A program made the position numbers and the translations under genes. From Acidobacteriota bacterium (lineage in GTDB: Bacteria; Acidobacteriota; UBA6911; RPQK01; JAJDTT01): DNA of 64,000 nucleotides. How positions within the stretch are numbered: the stretch's first letter is position 1; each line of letters begins with the position of its first letter. This document shows positions 34,573 through 42,804 of this stretch, in pieces. Under the pieces are notes generated by a model. That model had not been told where the DNA came from. It ran no database searches and saw nothing but the letters and a program-made list of their open reading frames with translations. The stretch spans positions 62,001-126,000 of the forward strand of contig JAPPLF010000061.1 in the NCBI GenBank assembly GCA_028874215.1, read 5' to 3'.

Positions 34573-35550
34573 ATGCCGATTCGGAACATCATCCAGGCAG
34601 TCAACGACGGTCTGCGCACCGAGATGCGGCGCGACCCCAGCGTGGTGGTTCTGGGTGAAGACGTTGGGCATTTCGGCGGGGTCTTCCGCGCCACCCAGGG
34701 CCTCCAGAAAGAGTTCGGGGATCAACGGGTATTCGACACGCCGCTGGCCGAGTCGGGCATCATCGGGACCGCCATCGGCATGGCCATGTACGGTTTTCGG
34801 CCGGTTCCCGAGGTTCAATTCGCGGACTTCATCTACCCCGCCTTCGACCAGATCGTCAACGAATTGGCCAAGATGCGGTACCGTTCCGGCGGCCAGTACA
34901 CGTGTCCCATGGTGATCCGTACTCCCTATGGCGGAGGCATCCGGGGAGGGCACTACCACTCCCAGAGTCCGGAAGCCTATTTCGTCCATACTCCCGGTCT
35001 CAAGGTGGTGGTGCCGGCGACTCCCTACGATGCCAAGGGACTTCTGATTTCGGCGATCCGGGATGACAATCCGGTCATCTTCCTGGAACCGAAGCGAGTC
35101 TATCGGGCGGCCCGGGGCGAAGTTCCGGACGGCGACTACACCGTGGAACTGGGCCAGGCCAGCGTCGTTCGGGAGGGTCTGGACGTGACTGTCGCGGCCT
35201 ACGGCGCCATGCTCCACAACTGCCTTGAGGCGGCGGAACAATCGGAGGAGGAAGAGGGGATCTCCTGCGAAGTGGTGGACCTGAGAACCCTGATGCCCTT
35301 CGACGTCGAGACGGTCTTGAGTTCGGTCCGGAAGACGGGCCGCCTGGTCATTGTCCACGAGGCCCCCCGGACCTGTGGGTTCGGCGCGGAGCTGGCGGCG
35401 ACGGTCGGGGAGAAGGCGTTGCTGCACCTGCAGGCCCCGGTGACGCGGATCACCGGTTTCGACACCCCCTTCCCTTATGCTCGCGAAGAAGACTACCTGC
35501 CTGGGATCGAAAGAATCCGAAATGGCTTCCGCGAGATCGTCGAATTCTGA
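34573..35550 (+). CDS. bkdA2: Branched-chain 2-oxoacid dehydrogenase E1, beta subunit
   Basis: 325 aa E1-beta. Starts MPIRNIIQAVNDGLRTEM and contains VVLGEDVGHFGGVFRAT, the Glu-containing segment that activates ThDP, and PVPEVQFADFIYPAFDQIVNELAKM-type sequence found in all E1-beta chains. The C-terminal transketolase domain has VIVHEAPRTCGFGAEL. It forms an alpha2beta2 E1 with the preceding protein. The ribosome site is weak, so translation may depend on coupling. Confidence 0.94.
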   Translation: MPIRNIIQAVNDGLRTEMRRDPSVVVLGEDVGHFGGVFRATQGLQKEFGDQRVFDTPLAESGIIGTAIGMAMYGFRPVPEVQFADFIYPAFDQIVNELAKMRYRSGGQYTCPMVIRTPYGGGIRGGHYHSQSPEAYFVHTPGLKVVVPATPYDAKGLLISAIRDDNPVIFLEPKRVYRAARGEVPDGDYTVELGQASVVREGLDVTVAAYGAMLHNCLEAAEQSEEEEGISCEVVDLRTLMPFDVETVLSSVRKTGRLVIVHEAPRTCGFGAELAATVGEKALLHLQAPVTRITGFDTPFPYAREEDYLPGIERIRNGFREIVEF

Positions 35551-35560
35551 GTAGAGCCCT

Positions 35561-36736
35561 ATGCCGTACCAATTCAGGCTGCCCGATATCGGCGAAGGCA
35601 TCGTGGAAGGCGAGGTGGTTCGCTGGCTGGTTCGGATCGGGGACGAGATCGAAGAGGATCAGCCCATGGTGGAGGTCATGACCGACAAGGCCACCGTCGA
35701 GATCCCGTCACCCGTCAAGGGCCGCGTCGTGGAGCAGGGAGGCAATGAAGGAGACGTGGTCCAGGTCGGATCCGTGCTGGTGGTGATCGAGACCGGCAAG
35801 GAGGAAGCCGAGTCTCAGCCGGTCCACACCAAGTCTCATACACCCACTCGCAGGCCACCGATCCGGCGTCGGCGAAAAACGGCTCGGATCCTGGCAACCC
35901 CGGCCATCCGGCGCCTGGCCAAACAGATGAAGATCGACCTGGAAGGGGTCAAAGGCACCGGTCCGGGCGGACGGATCACGAGGGAGGACCTGACCCGGGC
36001 CCAGGCGCCTGCGCCGGTCTCTCCGGCCGTGCCGACCGCAGCCGGGCCCACCGAACGGATTCCCTACCGGGGGATCCGGCGGCGGATCGGCGACCATATG
36101 CTCCAGGCCTCCAACCACGCCCCCCATTTCACCTATGTGGAAGAGGTGGACGTGACCGAGTTGGTCCGGATGCGCCAAAGGGCGCAAGGCAGCGAGGAAT
36201 TCCAGGGAGTCCGTCTCACCTTTCTGCCCTATATCCTGAAAGCGTTGGCCCACGAGCTGAAACGGCATCCCGATCTGAACGCCCGTCTGGACCTGGATGC
36301 GGGGGAGATCGAACTCCGGAAGTATTACAACATCGGCGTCGCCACCCAGACGGAAGAAGGGCTCATGGTTCCGGTGATCCGGAACGTGGACCGGAAGAGC
36401 CTGCCGGAACTGGCCCGGGAGATCTCCCGGATCTCGCAACTGGCCCGTGAAGGGAACCTGAAGCTGGAGCACCTGCAGGGAAGCACCTTCACCGTGACCA
36501 GCCTGGGCGCCCTGGGAGGCATTGTCGCAACGCCCATCGTCAACTATCCCGAAGTGGCCATCCTGGGGGTTCACAAGATCGCGCCCCGGCCGGTCGTGCG
36601 CTCGGGCCGGATCGTGATTCGGGAAATCATGCATCTCAGCCTGTCCCAGGACCACCGGGTCGTGGACGGCGCCGTCGGCGCCCGGTTTCTGCAAGATGTG
36701 ATCGCCCGCCTGGAATCCCCCGAGACCGGCCTTTGA
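35561..36736 (+). CDS. bkdB: Dihydrolipoamide acyltransferase E2 of the branched-chain complex
   Basis: 391 aa core acyltransferase. One lipoyl domain (residues 1-78, lipoyl-lysine in MTDKATVEIPSP), a basic linker, an E3-binding domain (ATPAIRRLAKQMKIDL with GTGPGGRITREDL) and the catalytic domain with the active-site His in SQDHRVVDGAVGA. A single lipoyl domain is usual for BCKDH E2. No E3 (dihydrolipoamide dehydrogenase) gene follows, so the complex must borrow one encoded elsewhere. Confidence 0.94.
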   Translation: MPYQFRLPDIGEGIVEGEVVRWLVRIGDEIEEDQPMVEVMTDKATVEIPSPVKGRVVEQGGNEGDVVQVGSVLVVIETGKEEAESQPVHTKSHTPTRRPPIRRRRKTARILATPAIRRLAKQMKIDLEGVKGTGPGGRITREDLTRAQAPAPVSPAVPTAAGPTERIPYRGIRRRIGDHMLQASNHAPHFTYVEEVDVTELVRMRQRAQGSEEFQGVRLTFLPYILKALAHELKRHPDLNARLDLDAGEIELRKYYNIGVATQTEEGLMVPVIRNVDRKSLPELAREISRISQLAREGNLKLEHLQGSTFTVTSLGALGGIVATPIVNYPEVAILGVHKIAPRPVVRSGRIVIREIMHLSLSQDHRVVDGAVGARFLQDVIARLESPETGL

Positions 36737-36756
36737 CCCGGAGCCTCCATCGCCCT

Positions 36757-37923
36757 ATGGACGAACTGACGAGACGTTCCCTGCTCCAATACGCATGCGG
36801 CGCGACGGCCGCGGGCGTGGTGGCCGGACCCTCCCTGGCCGAGGCGCAGGGCCATGCCGTTGGATTGACGGGGGGGTCGCTTTCAGCTCTTGGCGCCGCT
36901 GCGGATTCCTATCGGGTGGTTCCGGAAGAAGAGGGCAGCCGGCGATACGGAATGGTGGACGACCTGTTCCACCACATCCGGGACCGCTCCGACGTCAAAC
37001 GGGAAATCCTCTACTGGCTCACCGACGGCCGGTCCTCATTCCTGGGCGCGACCAACCGGTTCCAGTTCGTGGAGCCCATCATCCGGCCCCTGTACCGGCA
37101 GGCGGGCATTCCGCTGGAGTTCGGATACGGACTGGGATTGCAGGAGAGCCTCTACCGCAACTACAGCGTCTCCTACGCCAACGCCAAGGGCATCTGGCAG
37201 ATGCAGTGGGCGGGCCGCCGATACGGTCTGAGGGGAGGAGACTATTTCGACGTCGTCAAATCCACTCAGAAGCAGTTGGAGTACCTCCGCGACCTGGTGA
37301 AGGTCTTCTCCTGGAACCTGGAGCTGGTGCTGGTGGACTACAACTATGGACCCGGCCACAAGTTTGCCCGCTACAGCTCCAACCCCAATGCGTTTCGCAG
37401 GATCGCCAGCCGGCTCCCACGCGAGACCCGCCGCTACGTCCCGCGAGTCCTGGCCGCCACGGCCATGGGCATGGCACCCGAGCGATTCGGACTCGACATT
37501 CCCCGGCTGGACCCGCGAACGGTGACGATCCCGCTGGAACGCAGCCTCCACCATCTGGAGTTGGGGCTGCTGCTGGGCACCGACCATTGGAACCTGGGCA
37601 ACCTGAATCCCCGGGACAGTATCCGGGTCTGGTTCAAGGAGGGGGAGGAGGTGACCATTCCCCGGATCTTCCAGGAAACCTACCCGGAGCGCATCGAGAA
37701 ACACCCGCTCCGCGAGGAATTCCACGGCTTCGTAGCCAACGTCTATCCGGCCCCGGGACAGGCCATCGAGTACCGGGTCCAGAGTGGCGACTCCCTCTTC
37801 AGAATCTCCAGGCGCTTCAAGCATTGCGGAGTGGAAGGGCCGAATCAGATCATGCTCTACAACGGCCTGAACAGCACCGTGATCCGTCCCGGCCAGAAGC
37901 TGCTCATTCCCTGCGCAGACTGA
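36757..37923 (+). CDS. LysM-containing lytic transglycosylase (MltD-like), exported
   Basis: 388 aa. An N-terminal Tat-like or Sec signal (TRRSLLQYACGATAAG) leads into an SLT domain in which FGYGLGLQESLYRN carries the catalytic Glu, followed by NAKGIWQMQWAGRRYGL. The C-terminal 50 residues are a LysM module (YRVQSGDSLFRISRRF, IRPGQKLLIPC). It should cleave peptidoglycan glycan strands in the periplasm. The ATG at 36757 is 20 bp after the E2 gene. A TTG at 36733 would overlap the E2 stop and is less likely. Confidence 0.85.
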   Translation: MDELTRRSLLQYACGATAAGVVAGPSLAEAQGHAVGLTGGSLSALGAAADSYRVVPEEEGSRRYGMVDDLFHHIRDRSDVKREILYWLTDGRSSFLGATNRFQFVEPIIRPLYRQAGIPLEFGYGLGLQESLYRNYSVSYANAKGIWQMQWAGRRYGLRGGDYFDVVKSTQKQLEYLRDLVKVFSWNLELVLVDYNYGPGHKFARYSSNPNAFRRIASRLPRETRRYVPRVLAATAMGMAPERFGLDIPRLDPRTVTIPLERSLHHLELGLLLGTDHWNLGNLNPRDSIRVWFKEGEEVTIPRIFQETYPERIEKHPLREEFHGFVANVYPAPGQAIEYRVQSGDSLFRISRRFKHCGVEGPNQIMLYNGLNSTVIRPGQKLLIPCAD

Positions 37924-37933
37924 AGCGGCAGGA

Positions 37934-40702
37934 TCACGGCCGCCGGCTCCAGTTCATCTCCACCTTCACCCGGGCACCCTGAGGAGCGCCCGAACCCGGT
38001 CTCACCAGTCGAAATCCGAATCCTGCAGTGGGAACCCGGGCGCTGCCGAAGGGGAGGTGCGGGTTCAGATAGCGGGCGGGATCGGAGTCGCTGAACTCGT
38101 GGAGGGCCGGAAAGTCGACGCCGTCGAAGGGGACCATCTGCCCCTTTTCCTCCCGATAGAGGACGATCCCATCCCGGAACGGCTCCAGGGCGAAGGGCGC
38201 GTCCGCCGAGTGATTGTGGCGGAGCAACCGGTCGTAGAGCCGGTAGGTCAGACGGTTCTTCCGTAGACGAATATCGACCAGGTTGGTGGTTCCACGGTAA
38301 GGGCTCCGGTCCGGTCCCGGCAACAACTCGTTGTAGAGCGTGTAGCCGTAGATCAGTTTCTTGTCCCCGAACCGGAGACGTTCCAGAGGCGGCCCGTCCT
38401 CCGCCTGGCGGCACGCTTCCCGGTCGATCGCGGGCAGGTCGGGGGGAAAGTACTCCGGACGGCGCTGGAAACAGAGCACATCCAGGTAGTTTCGGCGCAG
38501 CCACTCCTGGGCCTTTTCGTCGAACTCATAGTAGCTTCGATCCTTCTCCCGCTTGAAATACCGCTCCGGCACGGCCGGATAACGGTACTCCTGGGGAATC
38601 GAGTCCACGACCAACAGAAAACCCTGGCCGGGACCCTGCATGGAGGGTTCGTTCTGGCTCCAGAGAAAAGAGCCGTTGGCATACCAGAGCACCACCCCGG
38701 ACCGGTAGCGGACATCGAAGGCCCGGAACTCGCCGCTTTGCGGATCCCGATAAAATATCTGCGACTCGCGGCGCAATGTGCTGTCGTAGTTGAAAGCCGA
38801 TTCGAAGTCCTGCCACGGGTCCCGGTACTCCAGCACGTAGAAATGGGGGACCGGGAGCCGGTGGACGCCTCCCGAAAGACTGAATCCTTCCACCTCCCAT
38901 CCGGTCAGGCCTGAACTTTCGAAATCTTCGGAGAAACCCACGGCCTCGAGCTTGAGGTTGTCGATGAGGGCTCCCGCCTCCACCGCGGCCATGTCGGTGA
39001 AGTAGTGGAAGCGGATCTCGACCTTCTTGCCCCGGTAGGCCGACAGGTCGAAGCGGGCGCGTATCCATTGCCCGATCTCGCACGGGTCTTTCTCTCCCCC
39101 CACCCGGTCCTCGGCCAACTGCTTGGGACGGGACGGATCGCACCCGGGCGCCGATTCCACCTTGCCGTCGGCGTCCAGATCGCCGCTGCGGCCCGTGAAA
39201 CCGGGGAGGGTGCCGTCGCCGTCATGACCCTTTCGGGACGGCATGATGCTCTGGGAGTCCTCCGCCGAGTCCTTGTCCGTAGGCAGAAGGCGCCGGTAGT
39301 TCAACCCGTCGGTGGAAGCCTCCACGTAGAGATAGTCGTAGTCTCCTTCGATCTCGAACCAGAGGTCGAACTCCAGGATGGGCTTTTCCCCGACCCCGGT
39401 CAGATCGAACGTCCGGGAGAGGTATCGATTCATCTCGTTTCCCTGCCCCGTGTAGACGGCCTGCCGCTGATGGCGGGAGGTCAGAGGCCCCAGGTCCAAC
39501 GACCGGACCTTGGGGGGAAGGATCACCATGACGGCGTCGCACAGCCCTGGGGGACGGCTCCCGCCAGGCGTGCCGGACCAGTCGTTCATGGTCTTGAGGT
39601 GAAACGAGCGGCTCCCGGCTCCCCCGAACTCCGGGGGCCGAAGCACGCAGGGCTCCAGCCACCCCAGCATCATCCGGGACCAGGCGCTCAGCTCCTGCGG
39701 ATACCTTCCCGCCGTGCTGCTCATGGCGTCCCAGGCCGCGGTGGAGTTGTTGGTCCGGCGGGCGTAGATGTCCGGCAGTCCAAGTGAATGGCCGAATTCG
39801 TGGATGAAGGTGGAGACGGAGGTGTACTCGGACTGCATGTTGTAGTCGTAGACCCAGAGCCCCTCGCGAACCGGAATCCCGCCGCGGTCGTTGGTGATGC
39901 CCTCCAACGCCGGACCCCGGCCCAGGTTCTTGCTCAGGGCGTAACGGTGGGGCCAGATCCGGTCGGCGCACTCCCGCTCCCGGGGGCTGAGCCGGTTCAC
40001 CAGGTCGGCGGGCGCGTTTGGGGTGAATTTCTCCGAGAGCTTGTAGAGGCCCTGGCACGAGGACTGGCCCTTCCCGGCGTAGACCAGGACGAAGTGGTCG
40101 ATGTAGCCGTCCGGTTCTTCCGAGACCCCGTCGCCGTCGTAGTCGGTGGGGTCCCAGACGTCGAAGTCCCCCCAGGGGAAGTCGGGACGGGCCGCGTAGG
40201 CGGCGCGGAAGGCGTCTTCCACAAGGCTCTCGGGCGAGTTGTCGTTCCGCCATTCCCCGTCCGAGAGGCGGGAGGGACGGCCGTAGTGGGAGAGCGGTTT
40301 GTCCACGGTGACCAGGGAAAAGACCGTCCCGGTCACGAAATACCTCCCGCGCGACTGGTGATGGTAGTAATGGGTCAGGGTCTTGGTCCGAGGCTGCCGG
40401 AGGTTTTCCGAGAAGAGCAGCTCCTGCAGGTAACGGCGGTTCTTCTCCTCGGCATCCGCTTCTCCCCGGAAGCGCTCGAAACGGAGGTCGGAGAACTGGA
40501 CCGGGATGATGAGCAGCCGGTGCGGGCGATCGGGACTGCTGCGCACGGGACGCACCGAATCGGATTGAATCTGGGGATGTCCCAGCTCATCGAACCGCAG
40601 ATGGGCCAGGGACTCGACGATGGCCGCCGGGTCCTTGTCGGCTCCCCGCAGCGGCGAGCCCGTGAGGACCAGGTACAGCCCGAACAGCAGGATCAACGGC
40701 AT
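37934..40702 (-). CDS. M6-family secreted metalloprotease (immune inhibitor A-like)
   Basis: 922 aa. The ATG at 40702 has GGGAGG four bases upstream and begins a signal peptide. The catalytic zinc motif HEFGHSLGLPD lies near residue 300, preceded by DYDGDGVSEEPDGYIDHFVLVYAG, typical of M6 peptidases. After it comes a sandwich region with a predicted MAM/Ig-like character (about 390-620) and a C-terminal part with no clear family. It is probably secreted to degrade extracellular proteins. It is convergent with the transglycosylase gene (10 bp apart). Confidence 0.9.
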   Translation of the reverse strand: MPLILLFGLYLVLTGSPLRGADKDPAAIVESLAHLRFDELGHPQIQSDSVRPVRSSPDRPHRLLIIPVQFSDLRFERFRGEADAEEKNRRYLQELLFSENLRQPRTKTLTHYYHHQSRGRYFVTGTVFSLVTVDKPLSHYGRPSRLSDGEWRNDNSPESLVEDAFRAAYAARPDFPWGDFDVWDPTDYDGDGVSEEPDGYIDHFVLVYAGKGQSSCQGLYKLSEKFTPNAPADLVNRLSPRERECADRIWPHRYALSKNLGRGPALEGITNDRGGIPVREGLWVYDYNMQSEYTSVSTFIHEFGHSLGLPDIYARRTNNSTAAWDAMSSTAGRYPQELSAWSRMMLGWLEPCVLRPPEFGGAGSRSFHLKTMNDWSGTPGGSRPPGLCDAVMVILPPKVRSLDLGPLTSRHQRQAVYTGQGNEMNRYLSRTFDLTGVGEKPILEFDLWFEIEGDYDYLYVEASTDGLNYRRLLPTDKDSAEDSQSIMPSRKGHDGDGTLPGFTGRSGDLDADGKVESAPGCDPSRPKQLAEDRVGGEKDPCEIGQWIRARFDLSAYRGKKVEIRFHYFTDMAAVEAGALIDNLKLEAVGFSEDFESSGLTGWEVEGFSLSGGVHRLPVPHFYVLEYRDPWQDFESAFNYDSTLRRESQIFYRDPQSGEFRAFDVRYRSGVVLWYANGSFLWSQNEPSMQGPGQGFLLVVDSIPQEYRYPAVPERYFKREKDRSYYEFDEKAQEWLRRNYLDVLCFQRRPEYFPPDLPAIDREACRQAEDGPPLERLRFGDKKLIYGYTLYNELLPGPDRSPYRGTTNLVDIRLRKNRLTYRLYDRLLRHNHSADAPFALEPFRDGIVLYREEKGQMVPFDGVDFPALHEFSDSDPARYLNPHLPFGSARVPTAGFGFRLVRPGSGAPQGARVKVEMNWSRRP

Positions 40703-40742
40703 GGCGCCTCCCAAATGGTGTCGGTCGGTTGAAAGGGGGAGT

Positions 40743-40813
40743 TTAGCAGTCCGGGTGAAATGCCGTCACGGCATCCCCCGGCGCCGCGTGCGACTTTCGC
40801 CACGGACTGTTAA
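40743..40813. repeat. R2 element, short inverted pair, copy D
   Basis: Left arm 40743-40760 (TTAGCAGTCCGGGTGAAA) and right arm 40792-40813, whose complement begins TTAACAGTCCGTGGCGAAAG, face each other over a 31-bp interior that itself holds the palindrome TGCCGTCACGGCA. Same arm family as the 164-bp copy at 18803-18966, but with a shorter centre. It sits in the divergent spacer 40703-40865. Confidence 0.68.
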
Positions 40814-40865
40814 TCTCGGCGGATATCGTAGCGCCGTAAACGGAATCCGGGTGGAGGACCCTGCC

Positions 40866-42767
40866 ATGAAGAAGGTTCGTATTCTCTGTTGCCTGCTTTG
40901 GATCTCCTGGCACGGCCAGGGGCAGGCCGGGACCCGCATCGAGATCTCGACTCCCATGCCGCCGCCGGCCTGGGCGTTGCTGGAACGGCAGCTTCTGGAC
41001 GCCAACGCCGCGGCCGTCGAGGAGTTCTACACGACCTACCACGACGACCGGGGCTACCTGCTGCACACACCGCGCTGGGGAACTCTGGACGGCACCGACG
41101 ATGCCATCGAGTGCTACGCCAACTGGACGCTGTTGCACATGCTGGGCGCGTCCGACCTGGTGCTGAACCGCTACAAGCAGGGTCTTGAAGGGCACCTCCT
41201 CCAATACAAGGAGCTGAAGACCGTCAAGACGACGGTCGCCGCCGAGGGAGCCTACTACAAGGAGTTCCTGCCCATGTCCGACTGGCACCACACCGGCGAG
41301 GGCATGCAGGGCTTCATGAACCAGGGCTTGTCCGACCCCAACGACCGCTCCTTCCAGGCGCGGATGCGCCGGTTCGCGGGCATGTACATGGGCGAGGATC
41401 CGGATGCTCCCAACTACGACCCCGAACACAAGGTCATTCGCAGCATCTGGAACGGCAGCCGGGGAGCCATGATCCGGCGTGCGACCCGCTACGACTGGGT
41501 GGGCGACCCCTTCAAGGGGCGGTACCACATCCTGCACAGCGCGGGCGGACGCGAGCAGATGCTGGACGCCGAAGAGTCCTACCCCGAGATGCTGGCCCAC
41601 TGCGCCGAGTACCTGCACAGCGCCGGCGACCACCCCTTGAACCTGATCGCGACTCAACTGCACCTGAACGCCTACGCCATCGCCCACGAAGACAAGTACA
41701 AAAAATGGCTGGTGGAATACGTGGACGCGTGGAAGGAGCGGACGGAGAAGAACGGGGGCAACATTCCCTCCAACATCGGTCTGGACGGGAGCATCGGAGG
41801 AGAGACGGACGGCCAATGGTTCGGCGGAACCTACGGCTGGGACTTCTCTCCCTGGTCTCCCGAGCACAAGGTGGTGGCGCATCGGAACATGTTCGCCAAG
41901 GGCATGTGGCCGGGGTTCGGAAACGCCCTGATGATCACAGGGGACCAGAAATACGTGGACGTCCTGCGCCGTCAGATGGACAACATCTACCGCCAGAAGA
42001 AGGTGGTGGACGGCAAGATTCAGGTTCCCAACAACTACGGCGTCAAGGGACCCAAGACCCAGCCGCCCATCTTCACGACCGTCGACGGCAAGCTCTATTG
42101 GGAGGAGCGGGAAACCAGCGAACCGGGTTGGTACAACTGGAGCTCGCACCGTTTCGTGGACGAGCTCATCGACATCTACCTCTGGTCCATGAACCGGGAC
42201 GACCTGGAACACATTCCCATGACCGGCTGGATCGCGTTCCTGGAAGGCAAGGACCCGGACTATCCGGAAAAAGCGCTCCGCCGGGAGCTGTCCTTCATCC
42301 GGGAGAAGATCCAGGGTATTCGCAGCGATCTCACCACACCCGACACCCGGTTGGCCGACTGGCCGCTGGGGTTCAATCCGGCTGCTCCCTTCGAGTTGAC
42401 CCGGCTCATGCTGGGCGGCCACCTGTACGGCAAGATCTACGTTCCACACACCCGGGTCCGCTATTTCGATCCGGAGCGAAGACGGGCCGGGATTCCTCCC
42501 GACGTGGGCTCCCTGGTGACGCAACTGAAGCCGGACAGCGTTCGGCTGGTGCTGGTCAACCTGAACCCGGTCCACGGGCGCGAGTTGATCCTACAGACCG
42601 GGGCCTACGGGGAGCACGAGTGTGTGGGAGTCCGGATCGGCGACCAGGAATGGACGGTGGGAGGCCGGTATTTTCACGTCAGCCTGGCTCCGGGAGCGGG
42701 GGCGGAGCTGACCATCAGCATGCGCCGTTACGCCAATCCGCCGACTCTGAGCTTTCCCTGGCATTGA
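40866..42767 (+). CDS. Large secreted protein of unknown function
   Basis: 633 aa. The ATG at 40866 has GGAGG 8 nt upstream and begins a signal peptide (cleavage near GQGQAGT). It is rich in Trp and Tyr with many helix-like segments (YANWTLLHMLGASDLVLNRYK, ESYPEMLAHCAEYLHSAGDHP, NLIATQLHLNAYAIAHEDKY), which suggests an (alpha/alpha)6 toroid as in several polysaccharide-active enzymes. A C-terminal beta-sandwich (about 540-633) follows. Possible acid residues occur in GLDGSIGGETDGQWFGG, but no catalytic site can be named. Family unrecognised. Confidence 0.78.
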   Translation: MKKVRILCCLLWISWHGQGQAGTRIEISTPMPPPAWALLERQLLDANAAAVEEFYTTYHDDRGYLLHTPRWGTLDGTDDAIECYANWTLLHMLGASDLVLNRYKQGLEGHLLQYKELKTVKTTVAAEGAYYKEFLPMSDWHHTGEGMQGFMNQGLSDPNDRSFQARMRRFAGMYMGEDPDAPNYDPEHKVIRSIWNGSRGAMIRRATRYDWVGDPFKGRYHILHSAGGREQMLDAEESYPEMLAHCAEYLHSAGDHPLNLIATQLHLNAYAIAHEDKYKKWLVEYVDAWKERTEKNGGNIPSNIGLDGSIGGETDGQWFGGTYGWDFSPWSPEHKVVAHRNMFAKGMWPGFGNALMITGDQKYVDVLRRQMDNIYRQKKVVDGKIQVPNNYGVKGPKTQPPIFTTVDGKLYWEERETSEPGWYNWSSHRFVDELIDIYLWSMNRDDLEHIPMTGWIAFLEGKDPDYPEKALRRELSFIREKIQGIRSDLTTPDTRLADWPLGFNPAAPFELTRLMLGGHLYGKIYVPHTRVRYFDPERRRAGIPPDVGSLVTQLKPDSVRLVLVNLNPVHGRELILQTGAYGEHECVGVRIGDQEWTVGGRYFHVSLAPGAGAELTISMRRYANPPTLSFPWH

Positions 42768-42804
42768 AGCCGACGGTCCGTTTCCGCGGAATCCGCTTCG
42801 CCGC

